Assembly (NCBI RefSeq): GCF_000820025.1
Contig: NZ_CDBI01000057.1
Span: 1 to 32,749, forward strand
DNA: 32,749 nt
DNA from: Aeromonas popoffii
GTDB taxonomy: Bacteria > Pseudomonadota > Gammaproteobacteria > Enterobacterales > Aeromonadaceae
Direction of reading: 5' to 3'
Part shown: one piece after another, positions 9,432 to 16,058 of the stretch
How the letters are laid out: every line of letters begins with the position of its first letter
How positions within the stretch are numbered: the first letter of the stretch is position 1
The notes under the pieces: generated by a model
What the model saw: only the letters and a program-made list of their open reading frames with translations
The model's database searches: none
What the model was told of the DNA's origin: nothing
Made by a program: the position numbers and the translations under genes

Positions 9432-10096
9432 GCGGTGCTCAGGCGGTGCCGGAGAGCCGGGTGCCGGCCAGCGGCTGGATCCTGGCGGATTTTGACGACA
9501 CTCTGGCCCCGGGCGACAGCCACGCCGGCCTGCTGCGTTACATACTGAGTCGCCGTCTCTGGCCGTTGTTGTTGCTGCCGGTGATCGCGCTGGGCGGCCT
9601 GGTGTACCTTGTACCCAGCCAGCGCAGGCGGGGGATTTCGCTTATCTGGTGGGCCATCACCCTGGGGCTTTCGCCCCTTGGCTGGCGCAAGCTGGTGCGG
9701 GCCTATTGCCGTATCCGGCCAGGCCTGTTTCGCGAGGCGCGCACCTTGCTGGCGGACGTGCACGAGCGCTGCTGGGTGATCTCCGCCAGCCCTCGTGCTC
9801 TGGTACGAGGCCAGCTCTATCAGCAACTGCCCGGCAAGCTGCCCCATCGTACCTTGGGCTCCCGGATGCACTACCGCTACGGCGGTCTGATACCGCGTTT
9901 TTACTGCCACGGTCGGCACAAGATACTGCCCGAGATCCGCGCCCTCACTGTGACGCTGGCCTTGAGCGACAGCCTGCACGATCTGCCGCTACTGGCGCAG
10001 GGCGCACAGGCCTGGCTCATCAATCCCACCCCGGGGCGCCTGCAAACAGCACGGGCTCACTTGCCCCACATAGTGCTCAAACAGTGGCGGCTGTAA
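9428..10096 (+). CDS. HAD-IB phosphatase, PgpC/YfhB-like
   Basis: This 222-residue HAD-superfamily hydrolase is arranged like PgpC/YfhB. A HAD motif I (ADFDDT, nucleophile Asp21 and acid/base Asp23) is followed by a strongly hydrophobic insertion (about 36-85, LLRYILSRRLWPLLLLPVIA). Motif II is the serine in WVISASPR, motif III is probably the lysine in RHKILPE, and motif IV is LSDSLHDLPLL. PgpC dephosphorylates phosphatidylglycerophosphate at the membrane, and the hydrophobic segment fits membrane association. Motif I has Asp where most relatives have Gly (DFDDT for DFDGT). It overlaps the upstream pseudouridine synthase by 4 nt. The substrate is inferred only from resemblance; another phosphomonoester is possible. 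Confidence 0.65.
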   Translation: MSGAQAVPESRVPASGWILADFDDTLAPGDSHAGLLRYILSRRLWPLLLLPVIALGGLVYLVPSQRRRGISLIWWAITLGLSPLGWRKLVRAYCRIRPGLFREARTLLADVHERCWVISASPRALVRGQLYQQLPGKLPHRTLGSRMHYRYGGLIPRFYCHGRHKILPEIRALTVTLALSDSLHDLPLLAQGAQAWLINPTPGRLQTARAHLPHIVLKQWRL

Positions 10097-10154
10097 GGGA
10101 AAGCTGACAGCCCGTCGGTTCGCCGTGAGGCGATCCGCAAGGCTGCGGCATCAA

Positions 10155-10172
10155 TGTCACAATCTATTTACA
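10155..10172. promoter_or_regulatory. TyrR-box-like site upstream of hppD
   Basis: TGTCAC-AATCTA-TTTACA matches the TyrR consensus TGTAAA-N6-TTTACA at 10 of 12 defined positions, with the G and C at the required spacing and a perfect right arm. It lies about 185 bp before the hppD start. TyrR control of a tyrosine-degradation operon is biologically sensible. That TyrR binds here is inference. Confidence 0.55.
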
Positions 10173-10243
10173 TCTTTTGGCGATGGAGTCGGGGAAACTA
10201 TCTGGAACCCGCCTCTTCTCTTCTGCTACGCACCTGCTTCTAA

Positions 10244-10261
10244 TGAAACAAGTTGTTAACA
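10244..10261. promoter_or_regulatory. Second, weaker TyrR-box-like site
   Basis: TGAAAC-AAGTTG-TTAACA matches the TyrR consensus at 9 of 12 defined positions and lies about 97 bp before hppD. TyrR sites often come as a strong plus a weak box. Here the two are 89 bp apart, which is wider than the usual adjacent arrangement. It is doubtful on its own. Confidence 0.25.
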
Positions 10262-10357
10262 ATGGATCGATTGACGGAGTGGCCGGCCTGGCTGTGCGTC
10301 GCTGCGTTAACCCGTTTTAACCACTTTCAGTCATCAGCCAACAGCAAGGAGCGCCTC

Positions 10358-11455
10358 ATGACGACCATTTCCTCTTCCCGTTCCCACACCATCAATCCCC
10401 TCGGCACCGATGGTTTCGAATTCGTCGAATACACGGCACCGGATGCCAAAGGCATTGCCGCCCTCAAGACGTTGTTTGTCTCGCTGGGGTTCGCCGAGGT
10501 GGCAGAGCACAAGCACAAGCAGTGCTGGCTCTACCGTCAGGGTGACATCAACTTCGTGATCAACGCCGAGCCCCACTCCCAGGCGGAGCAGTTCGCCAAC
10601 CTGCACGGGCCGAGCGTCTGCGGCATGGCATTTCGGGTGGCGGATGCGGGCAAGGCCCAGCAGTTCGCCATCGCCAAGGGTTCCAAGCCCTTCGTCGGCA
10701 AGATAGGGCCCATGGAGCTCAATATCCCTGCCATCTACGGCATCGGCGAGAGCACACTCTCGTTTGTTGATCGCTACGGTGACAAGGGCTCCATCTATGA
10801 CGTGGATTTTGTCTTCTACCCCGATTGGCAGGCGCGCATGGCCGAGGTGGACGCGGGGCTTTACGAGATCGATCACCTGACCCACAACGTCCAGCGCGGC
10901 AACATGGATGTCTGGTCCAACTTCTATGAGCGGATCGGCAACTTCCGGGAAATTCGCTATTTCGACATCGAAGGCAAGCTGACTGGCCTGCATTCTCGTG
11001 CCATGACGGCACCCTGCGGCAAAATTCGCATCCCCATCAACGAATCCTCCGATGACAAGTCCCAGATCGAGGAGTACCTGCGCCAGTACAAGGGGGAGGG
11101 GATCCAGCACATAGCCCTGGCCTCCAGCGACATCTACCAGACCATACGCACCCTGCGTGGCCGTGGTACCGGTTTTATGCCGACCCCGGATACCTACTAC
11201 GAGAAGGTCAACAGCCGGGTCGAGGGCCATCAGGAAGATCTGGAGGCGCTGAAAGCGCTGCGGATCCTGATCGACGGCTCACCGACGAAAGATGGCATCC
11301 TGTTGCAGATCTTCACCGACACCGTCATCGGCCCCGTGTTCTTCGAGATCATCCAGCGCAAGGGCAATGAAGGGTTTGGCGAGGGCAACTTCCAGGCACT
11401 GTTCGAATCCATTGAACTGGATCAGATCCGCCGCGGGGTACTCAATGATGCGTAA
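10358..11455 (+). CDS. hppD: 4-hydroxyphenylpyruvate dioxygenase
   Basis: This 365-residue Fe(II) dioxygenase converts 4-hydroxyphenylpyruvate to homogentisate, the first committed step of tyrosine breakdown in this cluster. It has the paired glyoxalase/bleomycin-resistance-like fold. The iron ligands are visible as His173 (EIDHLTHNV), His251 (GIQHIALAS) and Glu330 (VFFEIIQRKG). The tail GEGNFQALFESIE is the usual C-terminal signature. A frame opens upstream at 10253, but AAGGAG lies 6 nt before the ATG at 10358 and the family N-terminus begins there. It is the first gene of hppD-hmgA-fahA-maiA, all on the plus strand with small gaps. Two TyrR-like sites lie upstream. The enzyme should be cytoplasmic. 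Confidence 0.95.
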   Translation: MTTISSSRSHTINPLGTDGFEFVEYTAPDAKGIAALKTLFVSLGFAEVAEHKHKQCWLYRQGDINFVINAEPHSQAEQFANLHGPSVCGMAFRVADAGKAQQFAIAKGSKPFVGKIGPMELNIPAIYGIGESTLSFVDRYGDKGSIYDVDFVFYPDWQARMAEVDAGLYEIDHLTHNVQRGNMDVWSNFYERIGNFREIRYFDIEGKLTGLHSRAMTAPCGKIRIPINESSDDKSQIEEYLRQYKGEGIQHIALASSDIYQTIRTLRGRGTGFMPTPDTYYEKVNSRVEGHQEDLEALKALRILIDGSPTKDGILLQIFTDTVIGPVFFEIIQRKGNEGFGEGNFQALFESIELDQIRRGVLNDA

Positions 11456-11505
11456 CGGGATCCGACTTCATCGAGCCCAGCCCCATTCATGCGAGGTACT
11501 TGGCG

Positions 11506-12663
11506 ATGCGTAACTGGATAAGCTTTCCCCATCGGGAGGGGACCCACTCCCGGCAGGCTCATGCCGATCTGCCCGAGCAGGCCATCTACGAGCGTGAACT
11601 GGGGCGGGCCGGTTTCTTCGGCCCCGCGACCCACATGCACCACAAGCACGCCCCCACCGACTGGAGCAACTGGGAGGGGCCGCTGCGGCCACGGCTGTTC
11701 GACCTTAATGCCCTTGACGAGGAGGTCAATTCTCTCTCCCCCTGGGTGATGCCGGATATCCTCAGCAATCCTCACTGCCGCTATCGGATGTGGCGGCTGG
11801 CACAAAAGATGCCGTTTCTGGTGCGCAACGCCGACGGCGACGAGCTGCTGTTTATCCACGAGGGGGGCGGTGACTTCTTCTGCGATTACGGCCACCTGAC
11901 CCTGCGGGATGGCGACTATGTGGTGATCCCCCGTGGCACCATGTGGCGCATCGAACCCAGCTCGCCCATGTTCATCCTGATGATAGAGGCGACCAACGAC
12001 AGCTATCAGCTGCCCGACAAGGGGCTGGTGGGCAATCACGCCATCTTTGATCCGGCGGCGCTGGATGTGCCCGCCATCAATGAGGCCTTTTTAGCCCAGC
12101 AGGATGAAAATCCCTGGTCACTGCAGGTCAAGCGCCACGATAAGGTGTCGGTCATCACCTGGCCCTTCAATCCGCTGGATGCGCTGGGCTGGCACGGGGA
12201 CTTGTGCGTGGTCCGCCTCAACTGGCGCGATATTCGCCCGCTGATGAGCCACCGCTACCACTTGCCACCCTCGGCCCACTCCACCTTTGTGGCGAGCCGG
12301 TTTGTGATCTGCACCTTCGTGCCGCGCCCCATAGAGAGCGACCCCGGCGCCCTCAAGGTGCCCTTCTATCACAGCAATGACGACTACGACGAGGTGCTCT
12401 TCTACCACGCCGGTGACTTCTTCAGCCGGGACAATATCGAGCGGGGCATGGTCACCTTCCATCCTGCCGGCTTTACCCACGGCCCCCATCCCAAGGCGTT
12501 TGCGGCGGGGCAGGCCTATGCCAAGAAATTCACCGACGAGGTGGCCGTGATGCTGGATACCCGCGATGCGCTCAATGTTGGCAGCCTGTGCGAGGGGATA
12601 GAAAACCCGCGTTACGTCAGCAGCTGGCGGCGTCCGGACCCCATGACTGCCACCGGCAAATAA
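11506..12663 (+). CDS. hmgA: Homogentisate 1,2-dioxygenase
   Basis: This 385-residue protein opens the ring of homogentisate to give maleylacetoacetate. It is the shorter bacterial form; the Pseudomonas/human type is about 430-445 residues. Family marks include THMHHKHAPTDW near the N-terminus, the cupin-type stretch LLFIHEGGGDFFCDYGHL, the metal region FYHSNDDYDEVLFYHAG and the closing GFTHGPHP block. The ligands appear as His and Glu in the penultimate block and His in the last. A TTG at 11500 would add two residues. I chose the ATG at 11506 because GAGG lies 9 nt upstream of it and only 3 nt before the TTG. Fifty bases separate it from hppD. Loss of this step usually gives brown pyomelanin. 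Confidence 0.92.
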   Translation: MRNWISFPHREGTHSRQAHADLPEQAIYERELGRAGFFGPATHMHHKHAPTDWSNWEGPLRPRLFDLNALDEEVNSLSPWVMPDILSNPHCRYRMWRLAQKMPFLVRNADGDELLFIHEGGGDFFCDYGHLTLRDGDYVVIPRGTMWRIEPSSPMFILMIEATNDSYQLPDKGLVGNHAIFDPAALDVPAINEAFLAQQDENPWSLQVKRHDKVSVITWPFNPLDALGWHGDLCVVRLNWRDIRPLMSHRYHLPPSAHSTFVASRFVICTFVPRPIESDPGALKVPFYHSNDDYDEVLFYHAGDFFSRDNIERGMVTFHPAGFTHGPHPKAFAAGQAYAKKFTDEVAVMLDTRDALNVGSLCEGIENPRYVSSWRRPDPMTATGK

Positions 12664-12671
12664 GGATTTTT

Positions 12672-13670
12672 ATGAAACTTGCAACCTTGAACAATGGCAA
12701 ACGGGATGGCGCCCTGGTCGTCGTCAGCCGGGATTTGACCCGTGCGGTGCGGGTGGCGTCCATCGCCACCACCCTGCAAGGGGCGCTGGATGAGTGGGCG
12801 CAAACCGCCCCCCGCCTTGCCGCCGTCTATCAGGCCCTCAACGATGGCACCTGTGCCGATACCTTCCCGTTCGATGAGCGTGAGTGCCTCTCGCCCTTGC
12901 CCCGCGCTTACCAGTGGGCCGACGGCAGCGCCTATGTCAACCATGTGGAGCTGGTGCGCAAGGCCCGCGGCGCCGAGATGCCCGAGAGCTTCTGGCATGA
13001 CCCCCTGATCTACCAGGGCGGCTCGGATTGCTTCCTGGCCCCCCGTGGCCCTATCGTCATGGGCTCCGAGGCCTGGGGTATCGATTTTGAGTCGGAGGTG
13101 GCCATCATCACCGACGATGTGCCCATGGGGACGAGCCCGCAGGCGGCGGCTGCCCACGTCAAGCTGCTGATGCTGGTGAACGACGTGAGTCTGCGCAACC
13201 TCATCCCCGGCGAGCTGGCCAAGGGCTTTGGCTTCTTCCAGTCCAAACCCTCCAGCGCCTTCTCGCCGGTGGCCATCACCCCCGATGAGCTGGGCAGCGA
13301 CTGGCAGGAGGGCAAGGTGCATCTGCCGCTGGAAACCCATCTCAATGGTGTCCTGTTCGGTGCGCCCAATGCCGGGGTGGACATGACATTCAACTTCTAT
13401 GAGCTGGTCGCCCACGCCGCCAAAACCCGGCCACTCGGTGCGGGCTGCATCATAGGCTCGGGGACCGTCTCCAACTATGACCGCAGTGCCGGGTCCTCCT
13501 GCCTCGCCGAACTGCGCATGTTGGAAATTATCGAGTCAGGTCAAGCCACTACACCCTTTATGCGCTTTGGTGATACAGTGTCCATCGCGATGCAGGATCG
13601 CAATGGGATGAGTCTGTTTGGCACCATTTTGCAAAAAGTCACGCAACAGGATGTCAACCAGATGACGTGA
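12672..13670 (+). CDS. fahA: Fumarylacetoacetate hydrolase
   Basis: This 332-residue enzyme of the FAH family cleaves fumarylacetoacetate to fumarate and acetoacetate, the last step of the pathway. The metal and substrate region is clear: GSEAWGIDFESEVAIITDDV carries the acidic metal ligands, and VNDVSLRNLIPGELAKGFGF and SKPSSAFSPVAITPDELG follow. IGSGTVSN sits near the C-terminus. The longer frame from 12588 overlaps hmgA. I took the ATG at 12672, which has AAGGA 5 nt upstream and lies 8 nt past the hmgA stop. Translational coupling to hmgA is likely. It lacks the extra N-terminal SH3-like domain of animal FAH, which fits its shorter length. Confidence 0.93.
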   Translation: MKLATLNNGKRDGALVVVSRDLTRAVRVASIATTLQGALDEWAQTAPRLAAVYQALNDGTCADTFPFDERECLSPLPRAYQWADGSAYVNHVELVRKARGAEMPESFWHDPLIYQGGSDCFLAPRGPIVMGSEAWGIDFESEVAIITDDVPMGTSPQAAAAHVKLLMLVNDVSLRNLIPGELAKGFGFFQSKPSSAFSPVAITPDELGSDWQEGKVHLPLETHLNGVLFGAPNAGVDMTFNFYELVAHAAKTRPLGAGCIIGSGTVSNYDRSAGSSCLAELRMLEIIESGQATTPFMRFGDTVSIAMQDRNGMSLFGTILQKVTQQDVNQMT

Positions 13671-13743
13671 AGGAGCCAGTGTGGGCGCAAGGCCGACTGG
13701 TGAACGGCAGGTACCCTTGCACCTGCCAACACAGGGACAGATT

Positions 13744-14382
13744 ATGTTGCAGTTGTTTGGATATTGGCGTTCATCGGCAAGCTATCGGGTGCGGATCGTG
13801 ATGCAGCTCAAGGGGCTCGATTACGAGCATCACCCAGTCAACCTGCGGCAGGGCGAGCAGCGCGAGAAAGCCTATTCTCGCATCAACCCTCAGGGGCTGG
13901 TGCCCTTTCTCATCGACGGGGATGTGCAGTTCGGTCAGTCGGTTGCCATCATGGAGTACCTCGACGAAACCTACCCCGCCTATCCCCTGATGCCCTCGGC
14001 CGCCCAGGCGCGAGCCAGGGTGCGCCAGATAGTGAACATGATCGCCTGCGACACGCACCCGCTCGACAACCTGCGGGTGCTCAACTATCTGGAGCAGGAG
14101 CTGGGGCTGGGCAAGGCGCAGCGTGATACCTGGTATCGTCACTGGATTGACGAGACCTTCACCGCCCTCGAACAGTTGTTGATGACCACGGCTGGCGTCT
14201 ATTGCGTTGGCAATGAAGTGACCCTGGCGGACTGCATGCTGGTACCCCAGGTCTACAACGCCCGCCGCTACGACATGACCCTGGATGAGTACCCCACCAT
14301 TGCCCGTATCGTCGCCAACTGCGAGCAGCTGCAGGCCTTTATCAAAGCCGCGCCAGAGCAGCAGCCGGATGCGCAAGTTTGA
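13744..14382 (+). CDS. maiA: Maleylacetoacetate isomerase (zeta-class GST)
   Basis: This 212-residue glutathione-S-transferase-fold enzyme isomerises maleylacetoacetate to fumarylacetoacetate using glutathione. The zeta-class active-site motif SSASYRVRI lies at the N-terminus, and the thioredoxin-fold substrate/GSH segments NPQGLVPFLIDG and QSVAIMEYLDETYP follow. The helical C-terminal domain holds IACDTHPLDNLRVLNYL and EVTLADCMLVPQVYNA. A GTG-initiated frame opens at 13681, but the family N-terminus starts at the ATG at 13744, preceded by AGGGA. It lies 73 nt after fahA and is the last gene of the operon. No clear terminator follows; only a short hairpin (GCAGC-TTGG-GCTGC, 14393-14406) is seen. 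Confidence 0.92.
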   Translation: MLQLFGYWRSSASYRVRIVMQLKGLDYEHHPVNLRQGEQREKAYSRINPQGLVPFLIDGDVQFGQSVAIMEYLDETYPAYPLMPSAAQARARVRQIVNMIACDTHPLDNLRVLNYLEQELGLGKAQRDTWYRHWIDETFTALEQLLMTTAGVYCVGNEVTLADCMLVPQVYNARRYDMTLDEYPTIARIVANCEQLQAFIKAAPEQQPDAQV

Positions 14383-14893
14383 TATTGTGCATGCAGCTTG
14401 GGCTGCGTAACACCAGTCCAAACTGCACCTGCCATCTGTTGACCGATCCCCCTCGACTCACCTTATTGCGTCCCGTTACATCCATACCGGCGAAAGCCAG
14501 GCAGACTGCTTGATCGCTGGCGGTAGTCACTCACTGCCGGTAGTGGTGGACGGTCAAATGGTGTTCCTAGCCACCGGTTGACTGACAGGTCGATTGGAAT
14601 GTTTGCGAGCAACGCGAGGGCCTTGGCGCTCTGGCAACAATTGTACGTGACGATCGTCTATTGATCCCAAAGCAGCATCTGGCAAAGTCTGCATGACCTC
14701 TACTTTTGAATGCCCCTAAAAATGGGGGGATTACCCCCTCATGACATTGCGTATTTTACCAATCTGAGCGTAGATAACATCTATACTCTGAATAATTCGA
14801 GTTTCTTGTAGGCCAAAGTCCAACAGTCAGGTAACTTGAAGTGAGATAAGTAAATACTTGTCAGCGAACTAATCTACTTTAAGAGGTCGTAAA
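14383..14893. other. 511-bp gap after maiA with no recognised gene
   Basis: I found no complete gene here. A 56-codon frame is open at 14411-14578, ending in TGA 14579-14581, but it has no start codon near its beginning and no family I know. Base composition shifts from GC-rich to AT-rich at about 14700, which marks the edge of the atypical segment. Near the DUF305 gene, TTACCA and TATACT are separated by a 20-nt spacer with a short dyad (ATCT-N6-AGAT). That resembles a long-spacer metal-responsive promoter, but this is weak. Confidence 0.4.
14713..14738. promoter_or_regulatory. Mutually exclusive C/G hairpins before the DUF305 gene
   Basis: CCCC at 14713-14716 can pair with GGGG at 14724-14727. 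The same G-run (GGGGG, 14725-14729) can instead pair with CCCCC at 14734-14738 across ATTA. The two folds exclude each other. It could be an attenuation switch, a dyad operator, or the terminator of a lost gene. It lies 156 bp upstream of the DUF305 start. Confidence 0.3.
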
Positions 14894-15253
14894 ATGAACA
14901 AGAAAATATTGATACTGACCGCCCTGTTAATGTCTCCTGTTGCTGTTTTTGCGGTTGACCAAACCATGCCGATGGGCGATCACCATTCCATGTCTCCAGC
15001 TTCTCAAGAGTTGATGTCCGGTATGAAAAGTATGCATAACGACATGATGGCAGGAGTTATGTCCTCTGATCCAGATGTTGCCTTTGCAAAAGGGATGATT
15101 GCCCACCATCAAGGTGCCATTCAAATGTCTGAAACGCAGCTTAAATTTGGTAAGGATCCTGAAATGCGAAAGCTGGCAGAAGATATTATCAAAGCCCAGC
15201 AACCAGAAATCGACCAGATGCAAAAATGGGTTAAAAACCATGAAAAACCATAG
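14894..15253 (+). CDS. DUF305 periplasmic protein, Met/His-rich, probably metal binding
   Basis: This 119-residue secreted protein has a typical signal peptide (MNKKILILTALLMSPVAVFA, cleavage likely after residue 20). The mature part starts with a Met/His-rich stretch (TMPMGDHHSM). The DUF305 core follows, with DPDVAFAKGMIAHHQGAIQM and a helical tail with MRKLAEDIIKAQQPEI. DUF305 proteins form helical bundles in the periplasm and often accompany copper-resistance genes. The clustered Met and His residues here suggest Cu or a similar soft metal, which is inference. GAGG lies about 8 nt before the ATG. Its codon use and AT content differ from all neighbours on the left, so horizontal acquisition is likely. 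No partner metal-resistance gene is nearby. Confidence 0.82.
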   Translation: MNKKILILTALLMSPVAVFAVDQTMPMGDHHSMSPASQELMSGMKSMHNDMMAGVMSSDPDVAFAKGMIAHHQGAIQMSETQLKFGKDPEMRKLAEDIIKAQQPEIDQMQKWVKNHEKP

Positions 15254-15295
15254 TGACGTTTGCGCAAATTGTTGCAAGCAATAGTTTTTCAGTAC

Positions 15296-15359
15296 CGCAC
15301 CTTCTGGTTATCAACGAGCACGGTTTTTTTACACAACTGTCGAAGTAGCGGAAGGTGCG
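15296..15359. repeat. Inverted repeat 3' of the DUF305 gene
   Basis: CGCACCTTC (15296-15304) and GAAGGTGCG (15351-15359) are perfect 9-bp inverted copies 46 bp apart. A T7 run lies between them. They might be a long-loop terminator or ends of a lost small element. No flanking target duplication was seen. Confidence 0.35.
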
Positions 15360-15397
15360 AACCTGTGATACAAATTATATTCCCACCGATTTAAGAT

Positions 15398-15427
15398 TTT
15401 CTTTGCAACCTATTTCTTTGCAACCTA
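15398..15427. repeat. Perfect 15-bp tandem duplication
   Basis: TTTCTTTGCAACCTA occurs twice head to tail (15398-15412 and 15413-15427). It sits in the AT-rich scar just beyond the recombinase remnant. It may be a replication-slippage or repair duplication. Confidence 0.85.
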
Positions 15428-15454
15428 AAAATTCACGTGTTTTGGCTATCGAAA

Positions 15455-15733
15455 TTATACTATCGACAGTAGCTTCGCTACATCTGGTTACAACTCTCCT
15501 TTAGGTGAAATATGTCGATATAACGTCTGTCGGGTAATATTAAGTTCTTGGCAAATATTGTTAACCTTGGTCTCTGGTTGTCCCATTGCTGCCATGGTAA
15601 GTCGCAGTTTAGCCGCCGTCCTTTTAAAGGGTCTTCCCCCGTTTGCTTTGTGAGCATCGTGAATTTTTTCTGAGAGTTTTCCCAGTTCCTCAGATCGGAA
15701 AAAGTAAACTGTTCTGACAGATATTGCGCCATT
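15455..15733 (-). pseudogene. C-terminal remnant of a serine recombinase (resolvase)
   Basis: On the minus strand this frame reads KLSEKIHDAHKANGGRPFKR, then TAAKLRLTMAAMGQPETK, VNNICQELNITRQTLYRHIS and PKGEL. This is the DNA-binding helix-turn-helix tail of a Tn3-type resolvase/invertase. A TAA at 15488-15490 interrupts it where relatives continue with RPDGEKLL. The frame goes on as PDVAKLL and ends at TAA 15455-15457. No catalytic N-terminal domain is present: upstream the sequence passes into an unrelated frame near 15665-15690. It is therefore a truncated, nonfunctional fragment and marks the AT-rich segment as former mobile DNA. Confidence 0.72.
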
Positions 15734-15954
15734 TTAAAAGTTATTACTTTACCTTTATCTGTTGTTTGCAGTTTCTGAAAAAGGCGATCTAGCAGGTCAC
15801 GTTTTGACTCATCATCTGTCCATACACATACAAAACTACTTGCAATATGCGATGCAAGAAGAAATTTATTGAGGGCATTTCGTCGTCAATAAGATTTGAG
15901 TACGGCCTCGTAAGTAAGCTCAATCAGACGGGGAGTGATCTTTGCGACCAAGTC
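15665..15954 (-). pseudogene. Unrecognised decayed reading frame next to the recombinase remnant
   Basis: A second minus-strand frame reads DLVAKITPRLIELTYEAVLK then SY, a TGA at 15886-15888, then RRNALNKFLLASHIASSF, TDDESKRDLLDRLFQKLQ, KMAQYLSEQFTFSDLRNWEN. The helical, charged pattern looks like a real protein N-terminus. It reminded me of abortive-infection-type proteins, but I cannot name the family. The frame stays open to 15478, yet it overlaps the resolvase frame from about 15690 on, so the two genes were probably joined by a deletion. No ATG is present near its start. The internal stop and lost end make it inactive. Confidence 0.45.
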
Positions 15955-15978
15955 AGGTGGTAATAAAACACTTATCTC

Positions 15979-16031
15979 GTAGGTTTGGCTTCGGAAGCTC
16001 AACCCAACCTACAAACTATGTAGGTTGGGTT
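15979..16031. repeat. REP-like palindromic unit (GTAGGTTGGGTT family)
   Basis: Three copies of a GTAGGTT-GG unit alternate in orientation: 15979-15988 (imperfect, plus), 16001-16012 (minus) and 16020-16031 (plus). The last two form a perfect 13-bp hairpin (AACCCAACCTACA, 5-nt loop, TGTAGGTTGGGTT). It lies 28 nt past the asnB stop and probably also ends that transcript. GTAGGTTGGGTT-type palindromes are, as I recall, widespread REP-like repeats in other bacteria. Confidence 0.65.
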
Positions 16032-16058
16032 GTATTTAGAAAGTCCAACGTCAACCGG

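Noticed and set aside
14411..14581. 56-codon open frame after maiA
   Set aside because: No start codon or ribosome-binding site at its beginning and no recognisable family; could be a remnant but the evidence is too thin.
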